From Desulforhopalus vacuolatus (GTDB lineage Bacteria; Desulfobacterota; Desulfobulbia; Desulfobulbales; Desulfocapsaceae): 64,000 nucleotides of DNA. Shown piece by piece: positions 7,612-17,008 of this stretch; position 1 is the first letter of the stretch, and each line of letters opens with the position of its first letter. The DNA is taken from contig NZ_JAFFPZ010000015.1 in NCBI RefSeq assembly GCF_016918505.1, positions 1-64,000 of the forward strand. Reading direction: 5' to 3'. A model generated the notes under the pieces. The model was not told the DNA's origin and searched no databases. It saw nothing but the letters and a program-made list of their open reading frames with translations. The translations under genes and the position numbers were made by a program.

Positions 7612-8355
7612 TTATTTACCGTTGAGAAGGTCTTCGATACGCCTGCCTTCTACAGTGGCGTTGAAAATGGAATCGAGCATTCCCTGAACCTTCTCGTTGT
7701 TTTCCTCGCTGATAAGAAAGCCCGGCAATGGTTTCCCCGCACGTACGCGCATCTTCGCCTTGCTGATTTCTCCGGGGTATTGGTCATTTATTATTTCGCC
7801 TATGCTGCGAAATTCCCGCAACTCGGCAAGAGCACCGAGAACATCATAGAGATTTCCCCAATACTCTTTCTGGTCGAGGTGCTCAAGGAGCTGGATGGTG
7901 CAGGTTGCCGCTTCAAAATAGAAGTCGGGAACGATAGCCGGTTGTTTTCCACTGCATACCACTGAAGAGATAAACATGCGGCAGGCAAAGGGGCGTACCG
8001 GGTAGATAGTGCACAGGTTGTCCTGCAGGAAGGGGCAGGGCGCGGTGGAGGGCTCCGGATCGTCAGGGACGTCGCGCTCACCGAGGCAGGCGTCTGCAAA
8101 TTCGTTGGCGGTGCTCGCTGGTCCGGAAATGGCGGGTTGTTCTGAAAGCGTTTTACCGAGTGCCAGGGCGAATTCTCCGGTAAGGTCATTCTCCTGGACG
8201 TAACGCAGTATTGCTTCTCCTTCGAGAGCCGTGACGGTGATGTTACGGGTGCAGCAGGTGTCACAACCGCTGCGACAGGCTGGTTTCAACTCTTTGCAGG
8301 TGTTGCTCCATTCGGCAAATGCCTTCATTATTGCCGCAGCTGTTTTTCCTTTCAT
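7612..8355 (-). CDS. YkgJ-family cysteine-cluster protein
   Basis: A 247-residue protein with the zinc- or iron-chelating cluster CRSGCDTCC near residues 27-35 and a second group, CPFLQDNLCTIYPVRPFACR. Both are diagnostic of the YkgJ/UPF0153 CxxxCxxCC family. The ATG at 8355 is chosen because AGGACAGGAACC precedes it; an in-frame ATG nine codons upstream lacks this. The biochemical role of the family is not settled. It is monocistronic, with the terminator of the next gene upstream just ahead of it. Confidence 0.85.
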   Translation of the reverse strand: MKGKTAAAIMKAFAEWSNTCKELKPACRSGCDTCCTRNITVTALEGEAILRYVQENDLTGEFALALGKTLSEQPAISGPASTANEFADACLGERDVPDDPEPSTAPCPFLQDNLCTIYPVRPFACRMFISSVVCSGKQPAIVPDFYFEAATCTIQLLEHLDQKEYWGNLYDVLGALAELREFRSIGEIINDQYPGEISKAKMRVRAGKPLPGFLISEENNEKVQGMLDSIFNATVEGRRIEDLLNGK

Positions 8356-8383
8356 GGTTCCTGTCCTTGTTCTGGAATACAAA

Positions 8384-8428
8384 TAAAAAAAACCGGTGCC
8401 GCCCTCGTGGGAAGTAGAGCGGCACCGG
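8384..8428 (-). terminator. Rho-independent terminator of the 8473-9606 gene
   Basis: On the minus strand CCGGTGCCGC and GCGGCACCGG form a 10-bp GC-rich stem, followed by a run of eight or nine T. It stands between the repeat-rich protein gene and the start of the cysteine-cluster gene. Confidence 0.85.
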
Positions 8429-8472
8429 CGTTGTGTGCGGCGTAAAGCCGAAAGCTGAATTCCTTCCGTTTT

Positions 8473-9606
8473 TTACTGTTCTACAGACTGAAGCTGTTTC
8501 AGCGTCTCTTTCAGAGCTTTATTTTCACGTATGAGTTTGTTGGTCAGCTGTATCAGCTCACTGGTACTCTGACGCATCTCAATGAGAGCCTGGCTCATTT
8601 CTGCGGGACTGGCGGGACGTGTTTTGACCTCAACGTTTTGTTTTATGGCAGAGACCTTGTCTCCTGTCTTCTCAGTAGTGGTGGTTTTGGTGATGGTCTG
8701 CACGACGGTGTGATCACCCTTTACCTTGAGCACCTTGTTCTCATCCACAACAACCTCAACGGCCTTGTTGTCTGAGATCTTTGCGGATGAATCGACACTC
8801 GTGCAGGGTTTTTTTGACTTGGCGGGGCAGGCAGGGCCACTCTGTACGGTTTGTACCGTGTCCATTTCAGAGGCAGGCTGCTCTGCCTTGAGATTTTCTG
8901 AGAGACGTTTTTCTCCTTCGTCTGCCAGCATCGACATAATTCCTTTGGGGCTGGTTTTAACCATCTTGTCCTGCTTTGCGTCAGCAGGTGTATCGTCGAG
9001 AGCCTCGGGGACGGGGGCCGGAGCGGTAACTGCCGGAACGTCGGTCATGGCGGCAGGAATCTTCGGTGCGGGTGCATCGTCAAGAGCCTCGGGAGCAGGG
9101 GCCGGAGCAGTAACTGCCGGAACGTCGGTCATGGCGGCAGGAGTCTTCGGCGCGGGTGCATCGTCGAGAGCCTCGGGAGCAGCGGCTGGAGCAGTAACTG
9201 CCGGAACTTCGGTCAGGGTAGCAGGAGTCTTCGGTGCAGGGGTCTCACCGGGTGTTGCCTCTTGAATGGGTACTACCGGAGCGGTCTGCTGCTGAATTTC
9301 TTCAGAGGTAATCAGGGGTTCAACGACAATAACTGCAGCTTCCTGCATGGCAGGACAGGCAATATCTTCATCCAGATCCACAATGATAACTTCAACAGCC
9401 TCAGGGGTCTGTTGATCTTCTACGGCAGCCACGTCGGCAACTGCATCCTGGATTTCATCAGTTACCGGCAGAGTTTCTTCAGCGCCGGTCTGTTGTACTG
9501 CAGTCTGTTCCGTGTTCTGAACGTGTTGTTCCACTTCCTCCGTTTTATTACATCCGTAAGCAGTGAGCAGATAGACAGCAACGATGGTCATAATGGCATA
9601 CTTCAT
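8473..9606 (-). CDS. Repeat-rich secreted or lipid-anchored protein with C-terminal coiled coil
   Basis: A 377-residue protein of unknown function. The N-terminus MKYAIMTIVAVYLLTAYGC is a signal peptide with a possible lipobox Cys at 19, although the residue at -3 is atypical. An acidic, Ala/Pro-rich stalk follows. It contains three tandem copies of a roughly 28-residue unit (PAPKTPAAMTDVPAVTAP plus EALDD), about 84 bp each at DNA level (8995-9240). The last 60 residues (MSQALIEMRQSTSELIQLTN onward) form a heptad-like coiled coil. The layout suggests an envelope spacer or adhesin-like protein. The long plus-strand frames here are shadows of the repeat. Confidence 0.7.
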   Translation of the reverse strand: MKYAIMTIVAVYLLTAYGCNKTEEVEQHVQNTEQTAVQQTGAEETLPVTDEIQDAVADVAAVEDQQTPEAVEVIIVDLDEDIACPAMQEAAVIVVEPLITSEEIQQQTAPVVPIQEATPGETPAPKTPATLTEVPAVTAPAAAPEALDDAPAPKTPAAMTDVPAVTAPAPAPEALDDAPAPKIPAAMTDVPAVTAPAPVPEALDDTPADAKQDKMVKTSPKGIMSMLADEGEKRLSENLKAEQPASEMDTVQTVQSGPACPAKSKKPCTSVDSSAKISDNKAVEVVVDENKVLKVKGDHTVVQTITKTTTTEKTGDKVSAIKQNVEVKTRPASPAEMSQALIEMRQSTSELIQLTNKLIRENKALKETLKQLQSVEQ

Positions 9607-10187
9607 GGCTTCTCCTTCTTTAGCGTGAGAGTAAAAAAAACTTGAAAACTATGAGGAACCTCGTATGATTCCGCCTCAAAAAAGGAAGAAATGCACTTCT
9701 GGGAACATCGAATAACCCGTCTTTCGCCCATTTTCTTCGTTACACTCAAAAATTTATCCTTAGAGCTAAGCGCCAGACTCCGATATCAAAGTTACAGGCG
9801 GGTAAATTTTCTTCTGTGTCTCGAAGATGAACAAAATACAAAATTATTCAAGGTACCCTGCTGCTTAAGGGACCTCTAAAATATAAAAAAACCTGGGAAA
9901 AACCGGGATAACAAAAAAAAGTGGTACAATAGAGCGGCGCGTGGCTGGCTGTTTGCCGACGGGCATGTCGCCTTGCAGTGTTCTTCCAACCCCAGTCTTT
10001 GCGGATGATACCATATTCCCTGGTGAAATTTTATCTTTTTCCAGAAAAAGAAACAACTCCTGCAGGGAAAAATTGAAAAGCGCAGACTCTGGTATTATTG
10101 TAAAAGGAGTTCAGCCGATTTAGTTTATCGGTTTATCGGGGCTCGGGTGTTCCGTGCCTCAAAATTTTACTCACAAGGAGAAGGCAA
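9607..10187. mobile_element. Intergenic stretch holding family B copy 2 (9701-9859)
   Basis: No gene is supported between the two flanking genes. 9701-9859 is a diverged, inverted family B repeat. It contains CGTCTTTCGCCCATTTTCTT and ends in AATTATTCAAGGTACCC, matching the inverted ends of the other copies. The remainder up to 10187 includes the ferredoxin ribosome site ACAAGGAGAAGG. Confidence 0.6.
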
Positions 10188-10379
10188 ATGGCTGTAAAAA
10201 TTGATGAAGAAGAATGTATGGGATGTGAATCATGTGTAGAAATCTGCCCGGCAGTATTTGGTTTCAACGAAGATGAAACCAAAGCCTTTGTTATCGAAGG
10301 TGCTGATCTTGAGGCCAACGCTGATTGTATTGAAGAATCTATCGGCTCCTGCCCCGCAGCCTGCATTACCAACGACTGA
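10188..10379 (+). CDS. Ferredoxin, single [4Fe-4S] type
   Basis: A 63-residue acidic protein with C-x2-C-x2-C (Cys10, 13, 16), Cys20-Pro and a C-terminal C-P (Cys55). This is the Desulfovibrio-type ferredoxin with one 4Fe-4S cluster; Cys20, Cys47 and Cys59 could add a disulfide or a second ligand set. It is a cytosolic low-potential electron carrier. A strong ribosome site and its own terminator make it monocistronic. It is convergent with rpoN. Confidence 0.93.
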   Translation: MAVKIDEEECMGCESCVEICPAVFGFNEDETKAFVIEGADLEANADCIEESIGSCPAACITND

Positions 10380-10402
10380 GCAGGGAAACCTGTTTGGACA
10401 AA

Positions 10403-10438
10403 AGAGGCGGGCGCTGAAAAGCGTCCGCCTCTTTTTTT
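10403..10438 (+). terminator. Rho-independent terminator of the ferredoxin gene
   Basis: AGAGGCGGGCGCT, a GAAA-type loop, then AGCGTCCGCCTCT and seven T. It lies six bases before the rpoN stop codon on the other strand. Confidence 0.9.
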
Positions 10439-10444
10439 GTCCTG

Positions 10445-11899
10445 TCAGCGCTCCCGGCGGTGTTTTACCGGGGGAATCTTAAGTTGTTCACGATATTTGG
10501 CTACCGTGCGTCTGGCTATTTTGATATCGCTTTCTGCCAGTTTTGCGGTAATGGCAGAGTCAGAGAAAGGCGTCTTTTTGTCTTCTTCTGAGACGATGCG
10601 GCAGATGATGGTCTTGATGGATTCAGCTGCCATGGTACTGCCGTCCTCTTTCTGGATGGCAGTGGAGAAAAAGTATTTCAGTTCAAAGATACCCTGAGAG
10701 CAGTGAACATATTTGTTGGAGGTTACCCGACTGACGGTGGATTCGTGAACGTCGATATCCTGCGCTACATCTTTAAGAATCAGCGGTTTGAGATGTTCGG
10801 GACCTTTCTCGAAAAATTCCTGCTGAAAATTGAGGATTGAGTTCATCACCCGATAGATGGTTTGTTGCCGCTGGTAGAGTGACTTGATGAACCAGTTGGC
10901 ATCTTTGAGCTTGTTGTGAAGGTAGTGGCGTTTGTCCTTGTCGATGTTCCTGCCTTCCTTAAGCATCTCCTGCAGGTCGGTGGAGAGCTTGAGGCGGGGA
11001 ATATCGTCCTCGTTCAGATGAACAATATACGTGCCGTCAATTTTGTGCACATAGACATCAGGGACGATATAGTTGGTGCTGTCGTTGTTCCATGGCAGGC
11101 CGGGCCATGGGGTCAGTTCCTCAACAATAAAATTGATGGCCCGCTCAATTTCCGGTTTCTTGCGTCCGGTACGCCTGGAAAGTTCTTTGTAGTTGCGGGT
11201 CTCGAGCAGCGGCAGGTGGTCGCGGACAATTTTCGCGGCGAGGGTGTCGCTTTTGCCCATCTGTTCCAGCTGAAGGTAGAGTGATTCACTGACGTTGCGT
11301 GCTGCGATACCGGGAGGGTCGAGGAGCTGAATGACATCGCAGAGCACATATTCCGCCTCATCCGGATCGCAGTTACAGTCGGCGATAATCTCGTCCATAT
11401 CTACTTCCAGAAAACCGTAACGGTTGAGGTTGCCGATGATAAACATGGCAATCTCCTTCTCTTTTTCGTCCAGCTCCTGATGGGCAAGCTGCCAGGCAAG
11501 GTGGGCTGTCAGGCCGGGTTCTTCGGAGATGAAGTCAAACTGAGAGGGAGCATCGGCAGGCGGTGTCTCTCGGGAAAAGGAGAGATTGGAGTCGAAGCTG
11601 TTTTCATACTCCTCCCAGTTGGTCTCGGGAAGGGTTCCTTCAGTGGTGTTGAGCTTTTCGGTAACCTCGGATTCCTGTGCGGGACCGATGTCCTCGCGGG
11701 TGGAGGAGAGGGCGGCGGTGTTCTCAGGTTCGAGAACTGAGATATCTTCTTCCAGTCCGGGATTCTGTTCAAGCTCTGCCTGGAGGGCGTCAGACAACTC
11801 TGTCCGGTTGAGCTGGAGCAACTGGATTGCCTGCCGGAGCTGCTGGGTCATGACCAGCTTTTGCTGGAGTTTGAGCTGTTGCCTGAGTTCGAGAGCCAT
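10445..11899 (-). CDS. rpoN: RNA polymerase sigma-54 factor
   Basis: A 484-residue protein with all RpoN regions: the Gln/Leu-rich activator-contact N-terminus (LRQQLKLQQKLVMTQQLRQA), an acidic linker at about 60-130, the core-binding domain, the HTH (VHESTVSRVTSNKYV) and the RpoN box ARRTVAKYREQL near the C-terminus. It directs transcription from -24/-12 promoters and needs AAA+ activators such as the one encoded at 33570-34946. It is the last gene of lptA-lptB-rpoN, a conserved proteobacterial order. Confidence 0.97.
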   Translation of the reverse strand: MALELRQQLKLQQKLVMTQQLRQAIQLLQLNRTELSDALQAELEQNPGLEEDISVLEPENTAALSSTREDIGPAQESEVTEKLNTTEGTLPETNWEEYENSFDSNLSFSRETPPADAPSQFDFISEEPGLTAHLAWQLAHQELDEKEKEIAMFIIGNLNRYGFLEVDMDEIIADCNCDPDEAEYVLCDVIQLLDPPGIAARNVSESLYLQLEQMGKSDTLAAKIVRDHLPLLETRNYKELSRRTGRKKPEIERAINFIVEELTPWPGLPWNNDSTNYIVPDVYVHKIDGTYIVHLNEDDIPRLKLSTDLQEMLKEGRNIDKDKRHYLHNKLKDANWFIKSLYQRQQTIYRVMNSILNFQQEFFEKGPEHLKPLILKDVAQDIDVHESTVSRVTSNKYVHCSQGIFELKYFFSTAIQKEDGSTMAAESIKTIICRIVSEEDKKTPFSDSAITAKLAESDIKIARRTVAKYREQLKIPPVKHRRER

Positions 11900-11927
11900 T
11901 TGGTTGAAGTTTTTCCTTTATGCCGTC

Positions 11928-12650
11928 TTACATGTGGAAGTTTTCGCCGAGATAACCTTTTCTCGCCGCTTCGCTTTCAATAACATCTTCGGCGACACCG
12001 CTGGTGAGGACCTGTCCCGCACTCATAATGTAGGCAAAATCGCATACCTCGAGGGTTTCCCGTACATTATGGTCAGAGATAAGGATGCCGAGCCCTTTCC
12101 CTTTGAGTTCGCGGATAAGCTTCTGCAGGTCAATTACCGCCAGCGGATCTATACCGGCAAAGGGTTCGTCAAGGAGGATAAACTGCGGCCGGGTGGAAAG
12201 GGCACGCATAATCTCCACCCGCCGTCGCTCTCCGCCGGAAAGGGCATGGCCCTTGTTGTGACGCAGATGTTCAATCTTGAGCTCGGCAAGCAGGGTGTCA
12301 ATGCGCAGGTTTATTTCGCGTTTCGACAACCCGAGCGGTTCAAGAATGATGCGGACATTGTCTTCTACTGTCAGCTTTTTGAAGACTGACGGTTCCTGAG
12401 CGAGATAGGAAATCCCCCGTCGTGCCCGCTGATGGATAGGCAGACAGGTAATATCTTCTCCGCTGAGGAAGATATTACCACCGTTGGGGCGGATAAAACC
12501 GGCGATGGAATAAAAGGTTGTGGTTTTCCCCGCGCCGTTGTGGCCGAGCAAACCTACTACGGCGCCGGTATTAACCTGCAGGCTGACGCCGTTGACTACG
12601 GTGCGGGGACCGTAGCGCTTCACAAGATTGCGAACTTCGAGAACGGCCAT
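11928..12650 (-). CDS. lptB: LPS export ABC transporter ATP-binding protein LptB
   Basis: A 240-residue ABC ATPase: Walker A GHNGAGKTTT, signature LSGGERRRVEIMRAL, Walker B FILLDEPFAG and H-loop ISDHNVRE. The LptB-type start (LEVRNLVKRYGPRTVVNGV) and the position between lptA and rpoN identify it. It powers extraction of lipopolysaccharide from the inner membrane with LptFG. It starts two bases after the lptA stop, so the genes are co-transcribed. An LptC gene is not apparent directly upstream of lptA. Confidence 0.95.
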   Translation of the reverse strand: MAVLEVRNLVKRYGPRTVVNGVSLQVNTGAVVGLLGHNGAGKTTTFYSIAGFIRPNGGNIFLSGEDITCLPIHQRARRGISYLAQEPSVFKKLTVEDNVRIILEPLGLSKREINLRIDTLLAELKIEHLRHNKGHALSGGERRRVEIMRALSTRPQFILLDEPFAGIDPLAVIDLQKLIRELKGKGLGILISDHNVRETLEVCDFAYIMSAGQVLTSGVAEDVIESEAARKGYLGENFHM

Positions 12651-12652
12651 GA

Positions 12653-13213
12653 TTATTTCTGGAAGATGGTCATGCCGACGCGGCCGGCTTTCTTACCACC
12701 GCTTTCCTCTTTTGTCCGGCCAGCAATGACCTGGGTGCGGCCTTCATCAAGATAATAAATAATTTTGGAGCCGGCGACGCTGTTGTCACCTTCATAGACA
12801 CGGGCGTTATCGGAGAGGATCACCTGCCGTTGTTTCTCAAGGTAGTCCATGCGTTTTGCGGTGCCGAGCCATTTACCGCGGGTCACCTGCACCTTGCCGG
12901 TGCAGACCATTTTCTCCACCTGTTGTTTCCCGGTGCTGTCAGCTGGCTGGCTTTTTTTCGTCTTCTCATCAGTGGTGTAATAGACAACCATCTTGTCCGA
13001 ACGGATGCGGATATCACCCTGGGTGGCGTCAACGTTACCGGTAAAGGTGACAGAGCTGGATTTCTCCGTAGAGATCATGTTGTCAGCGTAGATGTTGATG
13101 GGAGCCTTCTCTTCTTTGGCTGTGGCAAAAGAGACGCTGCAGATCAGCAGTGTCGCCATGAGGACTGCCTGCAGAAGGGGTTTTACTCTGATTATAAAGG
13201 GGGGGATGCTCAT
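12653..13213 (-). CDS. lptA: Periplasmic LPS transport protein LptA (OstA-like)
   Basis: A 186-residue protein with a signal peptide (LLQAVLMATLLICSVSFATA) and an OstA-like beta-jellyroll: INIYADNMISTEKSSSVTFT, GDIRIRSDKMVVYY and KVQVTRGKWLGTAKRMDY. It forms the periplasmic bridge carrying LPS to the outer membrane. The ATG at 13213 has AGGAG eight bases upstream; a longer frame begins at 13285 without a ribosome site. Confidence 0.93.
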   Translation of the reverse strand: MSIPPFIIRVKPLLQAVLMATLLICSVSFATAKEEKAPINIYADNMISTEKSSSVTFTGNVDATQGDIRIRSDKMVVYYTTDEKTKKSQPADSTGKQQVEKMVCTGKVQVTRGKWLGTAKRMDYLEKQRQVILSDNARVYEGDNSVAGSKIIYYLDEGRTQVIAGRTKEESGGKKAGRVGMTIFQK

Positions 13214-13628
13214 CGTTTTTCTCCTGAATTCAAGTTCAGCCTCGTACCTGGTTAAGAATTTGCATAGGGCATTACCAGTCAGCATCCTATCTCATGCGCT
13301 GAAAAATGTAAAGAGAACCGTGTCCGGGATATTTCACCTGGCGGAAGCCTTCCTGCCTTTCTTCGAAGTTATTGATGTTGTGACGAAATTTGAATTTTTT
13401 ATTGATTCTTGCACTGTTCTTGAGAGAAGGAACCCTGAGGAACCTGTCCTGGAGGGGAGATCTCTTCCCTGAAGATTGGGGACTTTACTAAAACTTTGCC
13501 AGTCTGTACAATACCTTGCATATAGAATTTGGCGGGTTTTGTTCTCTGCCGGGCGTTCATTCATGAGGAGACGATCTCAGGCAGTTCTTTTCCTCTCTGT
13601 AAATTCAACTGAAGAAACTGATACAATC
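13214..13628. promoter_or_regulatory. Divergent intergenic region between lptA and argB
   Basis: 415 bp with no credible gene; small frames on both strands lack ribosome sites and family features. It must hold the promoters for lptA-lptB-rpoN (leftward) and the arg operon (rightward). TTGATT and TTGCAC hexamers occur near 13400-13415, but I cannot fix a promoter with confidence. Confidence 0.4.
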
Positions 13629-14528
13629 ATGAAAAAAAAAATCATGGGGGGAATTGAGAAGGCGCGAGTGCTGCTTGATGCCCTGCCGTATATGCAGGAG
13701 TTTCGCGGAAAGACCCTTGTTATTAAATATGGCGGTCACGCCATGGTGGACGATGAGCTCAAACGACAGTTTGCCCTGGATGTGATTCTGCTCAAACAAA
13801 TTGGTATCAATCCGGTGATCGTTCACGGTGGGGGCCCGCAAATCAACCTCCTCCTCGACCGTCTGGAGATCAAACCCTCTTATGTCGAAGGAATGCGGGT
13901 TACCGACGGGGAGACCATGGATGTGGTGGAGATGGTACTGGTTGGCAAGGTGAACAAACAGATAGTTGGTCTGATTAACCATTGCGGCGGCATGGCCGTA
14001 GGGCTCTCCGGTCGCGATGGAGATCTTGTCTGCGCCGAAAAGCTCCAGGTGAGTCGCAGGAACGAGATTGTGCTGGAGAATGCACCGCCCGAGCTGATTG
14101 ATGTGGGACGGGTGGGGCAGGTGACGAAGATCAACACCGAGCTGCTTGATATCCTTATCGGGAGCGACTTCATCCCGGTAATTGCGCCCGTTGGCGTGGG
14201 TGATGATGGTGAGGCTTTCAATATCAATGCCGACCTCGTTGCGGGCGCGGTGGCGGGTGCTCTCAAAGCGGAGAAGCTGATGCTGCTCACAGATGTTCCC
14301 GGGGTGAAAGATCGGGAAGGCAGGCTTCTCACCTCAATAACCTCGCAGCAGGCGGAAGAGCTGATTGCAGATGAAACCATTTTCGGCGGGATGATTCCCA
14401 AGGTGCGCTGCTGTAAAGACGCACTTGAAGCCGGGGCGGTAAAAACATATATTCTTGACGGCAGGGTGGAGCACTCCATCCTCCTTGAAATCCTGACCCC
14501 CGAAGGGGTTGGTACGGAGATACGATGA
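13629..14528 (+). CDS. argB: Acetylglutamate kinase
   Basis: A 299-residue amino-acid kinase: [13 protein letters not shown] (phosphate binding), [20 protein letters not shown] and the ADP-site segment [10 protein letters not shown]. It phosphorylates N-acetylglutamate in arginine biosynthesis. The ATG at 13629 begins [15 protein letters not shown]; the frame is open further upstream but that part is unlike the family. The ribosome site is weak. It is the first gene of argBDFGH and overlaps argD by 4 bp. Confidence 0.96.
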   Translation: MKKKIMGGIEKARVLLDALPYMQEFRGKTLVIKYGGHAMVDDELKRQFALDVILLKQIGINPVIVHGGGPQINLLLDRLEIKPSYVEGMRVTDGETMDVVEMVLVGKVNKQIVGLINHCGGMAVGLSGRDGDLVCAEKLQVSRRNEIVLENAPPELIDVGRVGQVTKINTELLDILIGSDFIPVIAPVGVGDDGEAFNINADLVAGAVAGALKAEKLMLLTDVPGVKDREGRLLTSITSQQAEELIADETIFGGMIPKVRCCKDALEAGAVKTYILDGRVEHSILLEILTPEGVGTEIR

Positions 14529-15733
14529 TGGAAAACAGACAGAGTAATGCAGAGTGGAAAAAAAGAGCGGATCAAGTCATTGTCGGCAGCTACACCCGCT
14601 ATCCGGCGGTAATCGTAGAAGGGCAGGGATGCCGGGTGAAGGATGCCAATGGAAAAAGTTATCTTGATTTTCTCGCAGGTATCGCTGTAACCGCCCTCGG
14701 CCACTGCCATCCCAAAGTGACAGCCGCCATTACAGAACAGACCGCGAAACTGGTGCATATTTCCAACCTCTGGTACACCACGCCGATGGTTGAACTGGCA
14801 GAGATGCTGGTCGCCAACTGTTTTGCCGATAAGGTCTTCTTCTGCAACAGCGGGGCGGAGGCCAACGAGGCGGCGATTAAGATGGCGCGCATTGCCAGTG
14901 CAGAAGGCCGCTATAAGATTATCTCCCTTGAAGGTTCCTTTCACGGACGGACTCTTGCTACAGTAGCCGCCACAGGGCAGCCCCGCTTCCACAAGGGCTT
15001 CGAACCGATGCCTGCCGGGTTTGTCTGCGCACCCTTTGGTGACCTTGATGCCCTGGAGAAGATGGTGGATGATGAGACCTGCGCCATCATCTGTGAGGCC
15101 ATTCAGGGTGAGAGCGGGGTTCGGCCGATGCCGCAGGAGTATATTGAAGGTATTCGCGCACTCTGTGACAAATATGGAATTTTCCTCATCTTTGACGAGG
15201 TCCAGACTGGTATGGGGCGTATCGGACATCTCTTTGGACATGAATATTTTGGCGTGACTCCAGACATCATCACCCTTGCCAAGGCACTGGCCAACGGTCT
15301 GCCAGCGGGGGCCATGCTTACCACCGACAAGATTGCGGCGAAGATGGTTCCAGGAAGTCATGCTTCCACCTTTGGTGGTAATCCAATTGTCTGTGCTGCG
15401 GGTATAGTTGTAGTGAAGGAGTTGTTGTCTGAAGGCTTTCTTGAAGATGTACGGGACAAGGGCGCGTGGATGATGAAGCGGCTTGAGGATTTTGTTCAGC
15501 GCTTCCCTGATCTGATTACCGGCTCAAGGGGATCCGGTCTGCTGGTTGGCGCAACCTTGACGGAAAAAGGAATTGAGCATGGTGCCGAAATTGTCAATCG
15601 CATGTTTGAAAACGGCGTGCTGATCAATTTCGCTGGCGGAAAGGTGCTTCGTTTTGCACCGCCGTTGATCGTAACCCGGGATGAGATTGACGAGATGCTG
15701 AATGTTCTCGGCGAAGTGCTGTCAAAAATCTAA
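14525..15733 (+). CDS. argD: Acetylornithine aminotransferase
   Basis: A 402-residue class III PLP aminotransferase: [30 protein letters not shown] and the PLP lysine in [15 protein letters not shown], followed by STFGGNPI. It converts N-acetylglutamate semialdehyde to N-acetylornithine, and often also serves in the DAP pathway. The ATGATG overlap with argB implies coupled translation. A family B repeat sits between its stop and argF. Confidence 0.95.
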   Translation: MMENRQSNAEWKKRADQVIVGSYTRYPAVIVEGQGCRVKDANGKSYLDFLAGIAVTALGHCHPKVTAAITEQTAKLVHISNLWYTTPMVELAEMLVANCFADKVFFCNSGAEANEAAIKMARIASAEGRYKIISLEGSFHGRTLATVAATGQPRFHKGFEPMPAGFVCAPFGDLDALEKMVDDETCAIICEAIQGESGVRPMPQEYIEGIRALCDKYGIFLIFDEVQTGMGRIGHLFGHEYFGVTPDIITLAKALANGLPAGAMLTTDKIAAKMVPGSHASTFGGNPIVCAAGIVVVKELLSEGFLEDVRDKGAWMMKRLEDFVQRFPDLITGSRGSGLLVGATLTEKGIEHGAEIVNRMFENGVLINFAGGKVLRFAPPLIVTRDEIDEMLNVLGEVLSKI

Positions 15734-15734
15734 A

Positions 15735-15883
15735 GGGTACCGTGAAACACTTGTATCTTATTCTTCTTTGAGGAACAGGAGGAAATGTACCCGCCTATAA
15801 CTTTGATATCGGAGTCTGGCGTTTACCTCCGAGGATAATTTTTTGATTGTAACGAAGAAGATGGGCGATTATTCAAGGTGCCC
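15735..15883. mobile_element. MITE-like element, family B copy 3 (inside the arg operon)
   Basis: About 150 bp from GGGTACCGTGAAACACTTGT to GATTATTCAAGGTGCCC. The right third (GATTGTAACGAAGAAGATGG) matches copies at 5587 and 45017 closely; the left end is diverged. It lies in the 252-bp gap between argD and argF, where most neighbouring genes are only a few bases to about 100 bp apart. Confidence 0.7.
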
Positions 15884-15985
15884 TGAAGTAAAAATCTTTG
15901 CAAAGGGCGTATCATTCAGGTAACAATGAAAACTTCGCCTTGTATCAGCTATCTTTAAGAATAACCGTAGAAAAGGAGTCTTGTC

Positions 15986-16909
15986 GTGATAACCCACCTT
16001 CGTTCCCTTGCGCAGTTTTCTCTGGAAGAACTCTCTATACTCATTGAAAGGGCAATTGTTCTTAAGCATGAGAAGCAGCAGGGAATTCTTCATAATGTCC
16101 TTGAAGGGAAAAGTATTGCCCTTATTTTTGAAAAACCCTCCACCCGTACCCGCGTCTCTTTTGAGTCGGCAGTGTATGGCCTTGGTGGACAGGCCCTTTT
16201 CCTTGCGGGTCGTGATACCCAGCTCTCCCGCTCGGAGCCGCTGAAAGATACCGCGCGGGTGATGTCGCGCTATGTGGATGGAATGGTGGTGCGGACCCAT
16301 GGCCAGGAGGTCATTGAAGAACTGGCGGATTACGCCACCGTCCCGGTAATCAATGCCCTGACTGATCTGCATCACCCCTGCCAGATTCTTTCCGACCTGA
16401 TGACTGTGCTGGAGAAGAAAGGCCAGCTGGACAAACTCAAGGTGGCGTGGATCGGCGATGGCAACAACATGGCAAATTCCTGGCTTGAAGCTGCGGCAAT
16501 CCTCGGTTTTGAACTGGTACTTGCCTGCCCGGAGGGATATCATCCAAACGAAAAAATTCTCAAGTGGGCAATGGAGCGCAACGATAAAATTCTTCTGCAG
16601 CACAGCCCTGAGGTGGCGGCAGAGAATGCTGATGTCTTCAACGCCGATGTCTTCTCCTCAATGGGTGATGAGGGGCAGGAGGAGGAACGACTGAAGGCCT
16701 TTGCAGGCTATCAGCTGAACCAGGCGCTGCTCGAAAAGGGTCAACCGGATGCCATCGTCATGCACTGCCTGCCTGCCCACCGCGGGGAAGAGATTACCGA
16801 AGAGGTGCTCGAAGGGCCACAGTCGGTGGTTTTCGATGAAGCCGAAAACAAAATGCACATGCACAAGGCGCTGCTTGAAGCGCTGGTTGGTGGTCACACA
16901 GCCTCCTGA
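15986..16909 (+). CDS. argF: Ornithine carbamoyltransferase
   Basis: A 307-residue enzyme: FEKPSTRTRVSFESAV (carbamoyl-phosphate site), TDLHHPCQILSDLMT, WIGDGNNMANSW (ornithine side) and MHCLPAHRGEEI, whose Cys-Leu-Pro motif is conserved. It forms citrulline. It starts with GTG at 15986, preceded by AAAAGGAG; no ATG fits the family N-terminus. It is separated from argD by a MITE, so it may have regained its own promoter. Confidence 0.96.
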   Translation: MITHLRSLAQFSLEELSILIERAIVLKHEKQQGILHNVLEGKSIALIFEKPSTRTRVSFESAVYGLGGQALFLAGRDTQLSRSEPLKDTARVMSRYVDGMVVRTHGQEVIEELADYATVPVINALTDLHHPCQILSDLMTVLEKKGQLDKLKVAWIGDGNNMANSWLEAAAILGFELVLACPEGYHPNEKILKWAMERNDKILLQHSPEVAAENADVFNADVFSSMGDEGQEEERLKAFAGYQLNQALLEKGQPDAIVMHCLPAHRGEEITEEVLEGPQSVVFDEAENKMHMHKALLEALVGGHTAS

Positions 16910-17008
16910 GCTCAGCTCTATACATTGGGAAGTTTTTACATGCCTGAAGCGGAGTGCTTCCCTTCAAGGTATTATTTATAGTTTGCAGTAATAAGGAAAA
17001 CAGAAAAA

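Noticed and set aside
13880-15361. 493-residue minus-strand frame
   Set aside because: Antisense to argB and argD, which have complete family motifs; low-complexity Ser/Pro-rich product with no motif. A shadow.
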